Assembly (NCBI RefSeq): GCF_905397435.1
Contig: NZ_CAJPVI010000015.1
Span: 92,742-156,741 of the forward strand
Direction of reading: 5' to 3'
Origin: Cupriavidus numazuensis
GTDB lineage: Bacteria > Pseudomonadota > Gammaproteobacteria > Burkholderiales > Burkholderiaceae
Length of the DNA stretch: 64,000 bases
Part shown: positions 36,522 through 44,789 of the stretch, one piece after another
Layout of the letters: every line of letters starts with the position of its first letter
Position numbering within the stretch: position 1 is the stretch's first letter
Program-made: the position numbers and the translations under genes
The notes under the pieces: generated by a model
The model's database searches: none
The model's input: only the letters and a program-made list of their open reading frames with translations
Told to the model about the DNA's origin: nothing

Positions 36522-37616
36522 TCATTGCGCTTCCTCCGCACGCGTGCCGCGCAGCCGTGGCGCGATACGCCATTCGAAGCAGTCGTCGCCAAGGTCGAAG
36601 CGGCGCGTGACGGTCAGCGCAAGGCGCCGGTTGTGTGTGGACAACGCGCCTTCCAGCAACTCGTTCCACGCTTCGAAGGCTGCATGGTGCAGCGACGGCA
36701 CGCCTGCCATCAGCTTCCAGCCGAACTGGCGTACCGCGATGGCGCCGTCTTCTTCCGCCAGCACAGCCTCGTCACCCTGCGCGCGCGCCAGCGCCACCAT
36801 GAAGCGGCCGAAATCGCGCGCATCGCCCTGGTCAGGCATGCCCAGCGCGGCGGCCGTTTCGCTATAGAACTGCATGCCGATCAGTCGTCCGGTCATGCCG
36901 CCGAGGTAGATCGCGTCCTGCGGACCGAACAGCGCGATCAGCTCGGGCAGCGCGGTGCGCATGTATTCCATCGCGTAGTTGCGGCGGGCCTTCTGCACGC
37001 GTTCCTCGGGCCAGTCGGCGGTCAGCAGGCGTGGCGCGAGCGCCGGATCAAAGTCCGGTGCCTCCTCTCCGCGCGCAAAGCGCAGACGTTCTTCGGGTTC
37101 GAGCGCGTGGTCGTATTCGCAGTAGTAGCCTTCCAGCCCTGGCTGCCCGTCCATGGTCTGCTTGGTGCAGACAAAGCCGAGCTTCGGCTCACCGAGCGAC
37201 ACGCCGTTATGCGCATGCCAGCCGCGCAGCACCGCGCGCGACACTTCGCCGGGGATCGCGCAGATCGCCGTGCCGTGCCACGCCCAGCGCGGGGGCGGAT
37301 AGCGGACCCATACCTTGCGCGGCGATTCCTCGATGTACTCCACGCGCACGCCGCCGATCGCATTCGACAGGTAGTGGTAACGCGCGGCCGCCACGGCCGG
37401 CGGCAACCCGGTCAGCCCAAGCTTTTCGAGCCCCGGCAGGAAGCGCTCGTGATGCTGGCGGCGGAAGATATTGAAGACCAGATCCGCCGCCTCGCGCGTG
37501 CTGCGTCGGGTCACGGTAGTCATGACAAGCCCGGTGAAATACGCGTGGTACCAGTTGGCCACGGCGGACCAGCGCGCGGCGTCGGTGACGGGGACAGCTT
37601 GGACTTGCTCGGACAT
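36522..37616 (-). CDS. uncharacterised cytoplasmic protein
   Basis: 364 residues from ATG 37616, which has CGGGAG seven bases upstream; an upstream open stretch of 54 codons is not convincing. There is no signal peptide or membrane helix. Features are W-Y-H-A-Y-F-T-G near residue 22, R-Y-H-Y-L-S-N-A-I-G-G near 80, and many conserved-looking Trp/His/Tyr residues, suggesting an enzyme. I do not recognise the family. It lies between a TetR gene and a Bug gene on the same strand, next to an acyl-CoA dehydrogenase region, so a role in carboxylate breakdown is possible. Confidence 0.75.
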   Translation of the reverse strand: MSEQVQAVPVTDAARWSAVANWYHAYFTGLVMTTVTRRSTREAADLVFNIFRRQHHERFLPGLEKLGLTGLPPAVAAARYHYLSNAIGGVRVEYIEESPRKVWVRYPPPRWAWHGTAICAIPGEVSRAVLRGWHAHNGVSLGEPKLGFVCTKQTMDGQPGLEGYYCEYDHALEPEERLRFARGEEAPDFDPALAPRLLTADWPEERVQKARRNYAMEYMRTALPELIALFGPQDAIYLGGMTGRLIGMQFYSETAAALGMPDQGDARDFGRFMVALARAQGDEAVLAEEDGAIAVRQFGWKLMAGVPSLHHAAFEAWNELLEGALSTHNRRLALTVTRRFDLGDDCFEWRIAPRLRGTRAEEAQ

Positions 37617-37707
37617 GAACACTCCCGGTAGGAAGGGGGATGGACGCGCGGTGCAGCAGCCTCCGCGCGCAAGACTAAAACGGAAAGGGATTGCAGGCGC
37701 TTGCGGA

Positions 37708-38376
37708 TCAGCCGGCTGGATCCGGATGGAATGGCTGGCGCAGGCCGCCCACCACGAACGACGCGAGATGCGTGGCAATGCGCTCGCGGTCCTCGGCAGT
37801 TTCGCCGGGGCGCGGCTGGTACCACATGGTGGTCCAGTTGATCGCGCCGAACAGCGGCTTGACCGCTAGCCGCGGGTTCTGCTGCGGCAGGTCGCCTGCT
37901 TCGACCGCCTGCGTGATCATGCGCACGAACAGCTTTTCGTAGCGGTCGCGCAACTGGATCACATCGTTGAGGCGCGCGCGCTGTTCTTCGTTGACGCGGC
38001 CCATCAACTGCGCTTCCAGCCCCTGCACCGCCACGCGCTGGTAGGACAGATGCTTCATCACCTGCAGCGAGTGCGCATGCGCCATGCGGTAGAGGCGTTC
38101 CACTGCCGGCACGTTCTTCTGCGCGGCAATCGGCTCGACCGTCTCGATGTTCATTTCCATCACGCGGCGGTACACGGCGACGAACAGGTCGGCCTTGCTG
38201 CGGTAGTGATAGTAGATGCTGCCCTTGGTGACACCGAGCACATCGCCGATGTAGTCGAGCGAGGTGGCGTCGTACCCCTGCTGGTTGAAGGCGTCGGCGG
38301 CGGCGTCGAGGATCTCGGAGACCCGGCTCGGGGCTTCGCGCGACGGCGCGGCGGTCGATGGTTTGGACATCGGCAA
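37708..38376 (-). CDS. TetR-family regulator of the acyl-CoA dehydrogenase region
   Basis: 222 residues. The TTG at 38376 has AGGAA at good spacing; ATG 38370 is the alternative. The HTH is at about 20-65 (I-L-D-A-A-A-D-A-F-N-Q-Q-G-Y-D-A-T-S, then G-S-I-Y-Y-H-Y-R-S-K-A-D-L-F). The C-terminal domain is of the kind used by acyl-CoA-responsive regulators. It is divergent from the acyl-CoA dehydrogenase at 38558. Two identical 19-bp operator-like repeats lie between them. Confidence 0.9.
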   Translation of the reverse strand: MPMSKPSTAAPSREAPSRVSEILDAAADAFNQQGYDATSLDYIGDVLGVTKGSIYYHYRSKADLFVAVYRRVMEMNIETVEPIAAQKNVPAVERLYRMAHAHSLQVMKHLSYQRVAVQGLEAQLMGRVNEEQRARLNDVIQLRDRYEKLFVRMITQAVEAGDLPQQNPRLAVKPLFGAINWTTMWYQPRPGETAEDRERIATHLASFVVGGLRQPFHPDPAG

Positions 38377-38404
38377 ATGCGTTCCTGGCTCGTTGTTCAG
38401 ATCA

Positions 38405-38514
38405 ACATACTACCCAGTAGGTTATGGATCGAAGGCATACCAGTCAAGGTATTCAGGGTATCCACCTAGCTATCAACAGGCATCGTCCCGGCTTTACATA
38501 CTACCCAGTAGGTT
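38405..38514. promoter_or_regulatory. paired operator-like repeats between tetR and acyl-CoA dehydrogenase
   Basis: acatactacccagtaggtt occurs at 38405-38423 and again, identical, at 38496-38514. Each contains the palindrome ctac-cca-gtag, the size and symmetry expected of a TetR operator. A weaker related site (atacc...ggtat) sits between them near 38437-38452. One copy is close to each gene start, so the regulator probably controls both itself and the dehydrogenase. Confidence 0.72.
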
Positions 38515-38557
38515 GTAGCCTTTCTTCGCAGAATTCCAACATCAGGAGGAGGCACAC

Positions 38558-39766
38558 ATGCGACATAGCTTCACCCCGCTCGGCCAGCGAGACAGTCTCG
38601 ACTGGCCGTTCTTCGACGCGGAGCACGGCGCGTTCATGCAGACCGTGGATGCCTTTGCAGACTCCGGCGTGCTCGACAACGTCGATCACCGCGACGTCGA
38701 TGCATCGTGCCGAAAGCTGGTAGCCGAGCTGGGCCGGGCCGGTCTGTTGCGTGCCTGCGTCGAGGGTGGATACGGCGGCTTCGGGCCATCGATCGAATCG
38801 CGTCGGCTTACGCTGGCGCGCGAAGGCCTCGCCTATCGCGATGGCCTCGCGGATTTCGCGCTCGCCATGCAGGGGCTCGGCAGTGGGCCGATTGCGCTTG
38901 CGGGTAGCCCTGAACTGAAGCGCGAGGTGTTGCCACGCGTGGTGCGCGGCGAACTCATTCCTGCCTTTGCGTTGTCGGAAGCCGGCGCCGGCTCGGATGC
39001 CGGCGCGATGACCTGCGCTGCCGTGCGTGACGGCGACAGCTTCGTGGTCAATGGCGAAAAGACGTGGATCTCCAACGGTGGCATTGCCGACCTGTACGTG
39101 CTGTTCGCGCGCACCGGCGAGGCACCGGGCACGCGCGGCATCTCGGCCTTTGTCGTGTATCCGGATGACCCCGGTTTTTCGATTTCCGAGCGCATCGACG
39201 TGATGGCGCCTCACCCACTCGCCACGCTGCGCTTCACGGATATGCGCATTCCCGCGTCCCGACTGCTCGGCGCGCCGGGCGAAGGCTTCAAGCTGGCAAT
39301 GCGCACGCTAGACATCTTCCGCGTGTCGGTCGCCGGCGCGGCGCTCGGCTTTGCGCGACGCGCGATGGACGAGGCCGTGGCCCACTCGCAGTCGCGGGAG
39401 ATGTTCGGCGCGCCACTGGCCGACAAGCAGCTCACGCAGGCGCGGCTGGGCGAAATGGCTACGCTGATCGATGCGGCCGCGCTGCTGACCTATCGCGCGG
39501 CATGGCGCCGCGACGTGCAAGGGCTGTCCACCACGCGCGAAGCCGCCATGGCGAAGATGGCTGCCACGGAGAACGCGCAGGCTGTGGTCGACAGCGCGGT
39601 GCAGCTGTTCGGCGCGCGCGGCGTGAAGGTGGGCGGCATCATGGAAAGCCTGTACCGCGAGATCCGCGCGCTGCGTATCTATGAAGGTGCGACCGAGGTG
39701 CAGAAACTGATCATCGCGCGCGAGACGTTGAAGGCCGGTGCAGCCCTGGGCGTGCGCCACGCATGA
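38558..39766 (+). CDS. acyl-CoA dehydrogenase 1
   Basis: 402 residues, FAD-dependent. The N-terminal helical domain leads to [11 protein letters not shown] (about 140) and W-I-S-N-G-G (about 170). The C-terminal catalytic glutamate is in [10 protein letters not shown] (about 380), the medium-chain-type position. It catalyses alpha,beta-dehydrogenation of an acyl-CoA. It faces a second acyl-CoA dehydrogenase gene (39809, minus) across a strong hairpin. Probably regulated by the divergent TetR. Confidence 0.95.
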   Translation: MRHSFTPLGQRDSLDWPFFDAEHGAFMQTVDAFADSGVLDNVDHRDVDASCRKLVAELGRAGLLRACVEGGYGGFGPSIESRRLTLAREGLAYRDGLADFALAMQGLGSGPIALAGSPELKREVLPRVVRGELIPAFALSEAGAGSDAGAMTCAAVRDGDSFVVNGEKTWISNGGIADLYVLFARTGEAPGTRGISAFVVYPDDPGFSISERIDVMAPHPLATLRFTDMRIPASRLLGAPGEGFKLAMRTLDIFRVSVAGAALGFARRAMDEAVAHSQSREMFGAPLADKQLTQARLGEMATLIDAAALLTYRAAWRRDVQGLSTTREAAMAKMAATENAQAVVDSAVQLFGARGVKVGGIMESLYREIRALRIYEGATEVQKLIIARETLKAGAALGVRHA

Positions 39767-39776
39767 CAGGAAGCTG

Positions 39777-39802
39777 ACGCCCGCACGCTGCCGTGCGGGC
39801 GT
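39777..39802. terminator. bidirectional terminator between convergent acyl-CoA dehydrogenases
   Basis: acgcccgcacg-ctgc-cgtgcgggcgt is a perfect 11-bp stem with a 4-base loop, followed on the plus strand by tgtgtatt. It lies between two convergent stops and can serve both transcripts. Confidence 0.75.
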
Positions 39803-39808
39803 TGTGTA

Positions 39809-40939
39809 TTACAGGCTGCGCGAAATGATCTCCTTCATGATCTCCGACGTGCCGCCGTAGATGCGTTGCACCCGGCTGTCGACGAACGCACGCGCGACAG
39901 GATACTCGCGCATGAAGCCGTAGCCGCCATGCAGCTGCAGCAGTTCATCGACCGCCTGCCCTTGCGCTTCGGTCGCATAGAGCTTCGCCATGGCCGCCAT
40001 GTCCGGCGACAGCTTCTTCTCGAAATGCAAGGCGATGCAGTGATCCACGAACACGCGGCACGCCACGGTCTTGGCCTTGATCTCGGCAAGCTTGAAACGC
40101 GTGTTCTGCAGGTCGAACACCGGCTGTCCGAACGCCTTGCGGCTCTTGGTATAGGCGATAGTTTCTTCGAGCATCGCTTCCATGACCGTCGGGCTACGCA
40201 CAGCGATCATCAGCCGTTCCTGCGCGAGCTGGTGCATCAGGTAGCCGAAGCCCTTGCCCTCCTCGCCAAGCAGATTTGCCGCAGGTACGCGCACGTCGTC
40301 GAAGAACAGTTCGCAGGTGTCCTGCGCCTTCAGGCCGATCTTCTCCAGCAACGGCCCCTTCGTAAATCCCGGCGTGCCGGCTTCGACCACGATCAGGCTG
40401 ATGCCGCGCGTGCCGGCCGACGGATCGGTCTTGCACACCACGATCACCACGTCCGAGTTGGCGCCGTTGGTGATGAAGGTCTTCTGTCCGCTCAGAACGT
40501 AGCTGTCGCCGTCGCGGCGCGCGGTGGTGCGCACGGATTTCAGGTCCGAACCGATGCCGGGCTCGGTCATCGCAATCGCGCCGATCTTCTCGCCGCGCGC
40601 CATCGCGGGCAGCCAGCGCTGCCTCTGTTCCTCGGTGCCGTAAGCGAGGATGTACGGGGCGACGATATCCGAATGCAGCGGGAAGCCAGGGCCGGAGGCC
40701 AGCACGCGCATCAGCTCCTCGATCACGACGATGGAATGGCCGAAGTCGCCGCCACCGCCGCCGTACTCTTCGGGAATCGCGCACAGCAGCAGCCCTTCGC
40801 GGCCGGCCTTGAGCCAGGTCTCGCGCGGGACTTGGCCGGTCTTCTCCCAGGCGTGGTGATGGGGCGCGATTTCGCGCTGGACGAACTTGCGAACCTGGTC
40901 GCGGAATTGTTCATGGTCTTCGCGGAGTGCGGTGCGCAT
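39809..40939 (-). CDS. acyl-CoA dehydrogenase 2
   Basis: 376 residues with A-M-T-E-P-G-I-G-S-D (about 125) and F-I-T-N-G-A (about 158) in the FAD/substrate region. The C-terminal motif reads R-I-Y-G-G-T-S-E-I, so Gly stands where medium-chain enzymes have the catalytic Glu. In isovaleryl- and long-chain-type enzymes the base comes from another helix, which may apply here. The start is 45 bases after the ligase stop, consistent with one operon led by the ligase. Confidence 0.95.
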   Translation of the reverse strand: MRTALREDHEQFRDQVRKFVQREIAPHHHAWEKTGQVPRETWLKAGREGLLLCAIPEEYGGGGGDFGHSIVVIEELMRVLASGPGFPLHSDIVAPYILAYGTEEQRQRWLPAMARGEKIGAIAMTEPGIGSDLKSVRTTARRDGDSYVLSGQKTFITNGANSDVVIVVCKTDPSAGTRGISLIVVEAGTPGFTKGPLLEKIGLKAQDTCELFFDDVRVPAANLLGEEGKGFGYLMHQLAQERLMIAVRSPTVMEAMLEETIAYTKSRKAFGQPVFDLQNTRFKLAEIKAKTVACRVFVDHCIALHFEKKLSPDMAAMAKLYATEAQGQAVDELLQLHGGYGFMREYPVARAFVDSRVQRIYGGTSEIMKEIISRSL

Positions 40940-40984
40940 GGGTCTTGTCTCTTGGTGTCTGGTTGATGTCTGGGTTCGAAAGGA

Positions 40985-42538
40985 TCAGCGGGCGGCGCGC
41001 GCGTATTGCTCCAGCAGCACGCGCTTGTAGAGCTTGCCGTTCTCGAGCCGCGGCAGCGCCCGCACGAAATCGACGCTGCGCGGGCACTTGACGTGCGACA
41101 GACGCTGGCGGCAGAAATCGAGCAGCGCAGCACCGAACTCTGGCGAACCCTGCTGCGCAGGCTGCAGTTCGATCACGGCCTTGACCTCTTCGCCGAACTC
41201 GGGATGCGGCACGCCGATCACGGCGACGTCCGCCACGCCCGGATAGGTCGCGAGCAGGTTCTCGATTTCCTGCGGATAGATGTTCACGCCACCGGACAAG
41301 ATCAGGTCGGTGCGGCGGCCCGACATGAACAGCCAGCCGTCTTCGTCGACGTGGCCGATGTCACCAAAGGTCGCGCAGCCCTCGGCGTCATACGCCGCCG
41401 CGGTCTTGGCCACGTCGTTGTGATAGGCGAAGCGCGGCGTGCCCGAGAACCAGATGCGGCCCTGCTCGCCCGGCGGCAGTTCGCGGCCTTTGTCGTCCTT
41501 GATATGGATGCGGCCAAGCAACGCGGGGCCAACCGTGCCGGGCTTGCTCAGCCATGCCTTGCTGTCGGCAGCGGTCAGGCCGATGCCTTCGGAGCCACCG
41601 TAGTACTCGTACCAGACCGGTCCCCACCAGTCGATCATGCGTTGCTTGACGTCCGGCGGGCACGGCGCTGCGGCGTGGATGGCCACGCGCATGCTCGACA
41701 GGTCGGCGCCTGCGCGCACATCGTCGGGCAGCGCGAGCATGCGGATCATCATGGTCGGCACCCACTGGCTGTGGGTCACGCGGTATTGCGCGACGAGTTC
41801 CAGTGCGCGCGCCGCGTCGAAGCGGCTCGATACGATGTTCTCGCCGCCCCAGTCGATATTGCGCATCACGCTGCGCAGCGGCGCGGCGTGGTACAGCGGC
41901 GCCATGGTCAGGTAAACGGTATCGCGGCCGAACAGGAAGAACTCGCGCCAGATCGATGCATCGTAGGCATCGCGGAAACGGTCGGCATACGGCACCAGCG
42001 CACGGCGGATGCCCTTGGGCTTGCCCGTCGTCCCCGATGAGTACAGGAAATCTCGCCCCACCACGCGCTCGGGCAGCGTGGCCCCAGCGTTGTAGCCGGC
42101 AATGGCCTGTTCGAAGCAAAGAAAACCGGCGGTCTCTCCATCGAGCAGGTACTTCGCGCCTGACCAGTCGGCCACAGCACCGGCCAGCGCCGCAGTCTTG
42201 CGCGTCGCCACCAGCAGGCGCGCGCCGCAGTCACGCAGGATGTAATCGACTTCGGCGGGGTTCAGGTGCGTGCTGACGGGCGTGTAGTACAGCCCCGCGC
42301 GGCGCGCGCCCCAGGCCAGCGCGAACAGGTCGGGATGGTTTTCCATCAGCAGCGCAATGCCGTCGCCAGGCTGCAGCCCGGTGTCGACGAGCCATTGCGC
42401 CACGATGTTCGCGCGCGCATCGAGTTCGGCATAGGTCAGCGTCGTGGCGCTATCGCCATCGACGAGGCGCACGGCGGCCTTGCCGGGCTGGACGTCGGCC
42501 CAATGGGCGAGCCGGTCCACGGTGTGCAGTGTCTCCAT
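40985..42538 (-). CDS. AMP-forming acyl-CoA synthetase
   Basis: 517 residues of the ANL superfamily. Signature motifs in order: Y-S-S-G-T-T-G-K-P-K-G (about 170), Y-Y-G-G-S-E-G (about 315), the S-G-R-R-T-D-L-I-L-S-G-G-V-N-I-Y-P hinge (about 405), and L-P-R-L-E-N-G-K with the catalytic lysine near the end. It activates a carboxylic acid to its CoA thioester. It lies between the acyl-CoA dehydrogenase 2 gene and the IclR gene on the same strand, so it probably starts the pathway completed by the divergent thiolase and FadB-like genes. Confidence 0.95.
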   Translation of the reverse strand: METLHTVDRLAHWADVQPGKAAVRLVDGDSATTLTYAELDARANIVAQWLVDTGLQPGDGIALLMENHPDLFALAWGARRAGLYYTPVSTHLNPAEVDYILRDCGARLLVATRKTAALAGAVADWSGAKYLLDGETAGFLCFEQAIAGYNAGATLPERVVGRDFLYSSGTTGKPKGIRRALVPYADRFRDAYDASIWREFFLFGRDTVYLTMAPLYHAAPLRSVMRNIDWGGENIVSSRFDAARALELVAQYRVTHSQWVPTMMIRMLALPDDVRAGADLSSMRVAIHAAAPCPPDVKQRMIDWWGPVWYEYYGGSEGIGLTAADSKAWLSKPGTVGPALLGRIHIKDDKGRELPPGEQGRIWFSGTPRFAYHNDVAKTAAAYDAEGCATFGDIGHVDEDGWLFMSGRRTDLILSGGVNIYPQEIENLLATYPGVADVAVIGVPHPEFGEEVKAVIELQPAQQGSPEFGAALLDFCRQRLSHVKCPRSVDFVRALPRLENGKLYKRVLLEQYARAAR

Positions 42539-42643
42539 GTCTGCGTTGTCTCTCTCTACTTGTGTACTCGGTGGAATGCGGACCGCGCTGCGTTGGCGCG
42601 GATCTCGGCGGAATGGGTGAGTCAGTGACGGGTGCCGCGCTCC

Positions 42644-43462
42644 TCAGGCGTAGGTGGCGCCGGGGCGGCCGAGGCCCGCTTCGATGCTGCGCGCGAGCGC
42701 GAGCAGCCGTGGGCCAACCTCGTCCAGCAACTGGCCCGGCCGCAACTCGAAGCTGGGCACCGTGCAGGCAAACACGTAGATCTCGTCCGGCGCAGGCGAG
42801 CGCACCGGCACCGCGACTGTCTCGAGCTGTCGGTGCAGATCGCCATGGCTTACGCAGAAGCCGCGCTCGGCCAGGTCATGCTGCGCCTCCGCCAGGCGGT
42901 CGGACAACCATGCACCGTGCTCGGCATCGTCGGCACGCGTCGCTTCCAGGAAGCGCTGGCACGGCTCGGGCGGCAGCATGGCCAGGTAGGCGCGGCCCGA
43001 TGCCGTGCGCGACAGCGAGATATGGCTGCCCATTGGCGGGCGCACGGTTTCGCATTCTTTGGCTTGCGCGAGCTCGATGAACACGAGATCCATCCCCGCC
43101 CCCAGTCCCAGCGTCACCTGCGCGCGCATGCGGTCGGCCAGCGCCTGCATGGGCGCAAACGCGAGCTGGCGGATATGCGCCCGCGCAAGCAGCGGCGACG
43201 CCAGGCGCGCCAGGCCCGGCGCCGGCTGGAACCGGCTTGTCATCTCGTCATAGCGCAGCAAGCCCGCCTCGCACAGCGTCGTCGCCAGGCGGAACAGCGT
43301 GGGCTTGGGCAGGCCAGTGATGGCCATCAGCTCCCGCGCGCTCAGTTCCGGCGACGCGGCACTGAAGGCCTGCAGGATGAGAATGCCCCGGGCCAGCGCG
43401 CTACCGCTGCCGGACATGCCGGCATCCGGCGCATCATCCACATTTTGAGATACGAGTTTCAT
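42644..43462 (-). CDS. IclR-family regulator of the beta-oxidation cluster
   Basis: 272 residues from ATG 43462 with GGAG upstream; ATG 43474 is an alternative. The winged HTH lies near 20-80 (A-R-G-I-L-I-L-Q-A-F, then M-A-I-T-G-L-P-K-P-T-L-F-R-L). The IclR effector domain follows (S-R-T-A-S-G-R-A-Y-L-A-M-L). It is divergent from the thiolase gene, with a short 90-base gap holding two related sites. Confidence 0.92.
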   Translation of the reverse strand: MKLVSQNVDDAPDAGMSGSGSALARGILILQAFSAASPELSARELMAITGLPKPTLFRLATTLCEAGLLRYDEMTSRFQPAPGLARLASPLLARAHIRQLAFAPMQALADRMRAQVTLGLGAGMDLVFIELAQAKECETVRPPMGSHISLSRTASGRAYLAMLPPEPCQRFLEATRADDAEHGAWLSDRLAEAQHDLAERGFCVSHGDLHRQLETVAVPVRSPAPDEIYVFACTVPSFELRPGQLLDEVGPRLLALARSIEAGLGRPGATYA

Positions 43463-43532
43463 TTTTGGCTCCATGAAGTCGATTATGCGTAAATCGTTTG
43501 ACGATCTCAACCATTTTCGAGACACTTGTCTC
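43445..43532. promoter_or_regulatory. IclR-type binding sites between iclR and thiolase genes
   Basis: One site (ttgagatacgagtttc, 43445-43460) ends just outside the iclR start. The second, gagaca-ct-tgtctc (43519-43532), is a palindrome 20 bases before the thiolase ATG. Read on opposite strands the two share the pattern ttgaga-ac-ag-tc. They probably serve autoregulation and control of the thiolase-FadB operon. Confidence 0.55.
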
Positions 43533-43552
43533 AATTATTACGAGGAGACACG

Positions 43553-44764
43553 ATGACGGAAGCGTTCATCTATGACGCCGTGCGCACCCCGCGCGGCAAG
43601 GGCAAGCCCGGCGCGGGCGCGTTGTACGAGGTCAAGCCGATCGACCTGGTGGTCACGCTGCTGGAAGCCCTGCGCGAACGGCTGCAGCTTGATCCGGCCC
43701 GCGTCGACGACCTGATCATGGGCATCAGTTCCGCCGTCGGCGACCAGGGCTCGTGCCTGCCGCGCATTGCCGCCTTGTGTGGCCCGGACGGCTGGGCTCA
43801 GGTGCCGGGCATGGCGTTGCAGCGCTTCTGCGGCGCCGGACTGGAGGCCGTGAACATGGCGGCCGAAAAAGTGCGCTCGGGCTGGTATGACCTGATCGCC
43901 GCTGGCGGCGTGGAATCGATGTCGCGCCTGGGCCTTGGCGCGTCGGGCGGCGCGTGGATCTATGACCCCGCCACCAGCCTGAAGATCGCCTATGTCCCGC
44001 AGGGATTCAGCGCCGACATGGTGGCCGCGCTCAGCGGCTTCACGCGCGACGAGCTCGACGGTTACGCGCTGCGTTCGCAGGAACTGGCGTCGCGCGCCCG
44101 GCGCGAGGGCTGGTTCGCGCGCTCGCTGGTGCCGGTACGCGATGGCAGCGGCCTGACCGTGCTCGACCACGACGAGTACATCCGCGAAGAGACCACGGCA
44201 GCCTCGCTGGCCGCGCTCAAGCCGGCATTCGGCGGCGCGTCGGCCGTGGCCAATGCGGCCGTGGCGCGCCAGCGCTATCCGGAACTCGACCGCATCGATG
44301 CCGTGCACACCGCAGGCAATTCGTCGGGCATCGTCGATGGCGCGGCGCTGGTACTCGTGGGCAGTCAACGCATGGGACAGGAACTGGGCCTGCGTCCGCG
44401 CGCGCGCATTCTCGGCACCGGACTGGCGACCGTCGATTCGACGCTGATGCTCACTGGACCCGTCCCTGCCGCGCAGAAAGCGCTGGCCAAGGCCGGGCTC
44501 TCTGCCAGCCAGATCGACCTGTTCGAGGTCAACGAAGCCTTTGCCGCGGTGCCGCTGCATTTCTCGAAGACCCTTGGCGTGCCGCTCGAAAAGATCAACG
44601 TCAACGGCGGCTCCATCGCCATGGGCCATCCGATCGGCGCGACCGGCGCCATCATCCTCGGCACCCTGCTTGATGAACTGGAACGCCGCCAGCAGCGCTA
44701 TGGCGTGGCCACGCTGTGCGTGGCCGGTGGCATGGGCGTGGCCACGGTCATCGAACGCCTGTAA
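43553..44764 (+). CDS. acetyl-CoA acyltransferase (thiolase)
   Basis: 403 residues from ATG 43553 with AGGAG upstream. The acylated cysteine is in Q-R-F-C-G-A-G-L-E-A (about 91). The C-terminal motifs G-G-S-I-A-M-G-H-P-I-G-A-T-G (catalytic His, about 360) and C-V-A-G-G-M-G (second Cys) are intact, as is N-E-A-F-A. It cleaves 3-oxoacyl-CoA. It is 25 bases upstream of the FadB-like gene, as in beta-oxidation operons. Confidence 0.96.
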   Translation: MTEAFIYDAVRTPRGKGKPGAGALYEVKPIDLVVTLLEALRERLQLDPARVDDLIMGISSAVGDQGSCLPRIAALCGPDGWAQVPGMALQRFCGAGLEAVNMAAEKVRSGWYDLIAAGGVESMSRLGLGASGGAWIYDPATSLKIAYVPQGFSADMVAALSGFTRDELDGYALRSQELASRARREGWFARSLVPVRDGSGLTVLDHDEYIREETTAASLAALKPAFGGASAVANAAVARQRYPELDRIDAVHTAGNSSGIVDGAALVLVGSQRMGQELGLRPRARILGTGLATVDSTLMLTGPVPAAQKALAKAGLSASQIDLFEVNEAFAAVPLHFSKTLGVPLEKINVNGGSIAMGHPIGATGAIILGTLLDELERRQQRYGVATLCVAGGMGVATVIERL

Positions 44765-44789
44765 CCGACTGCCGGAGAGAACCAGAAAG

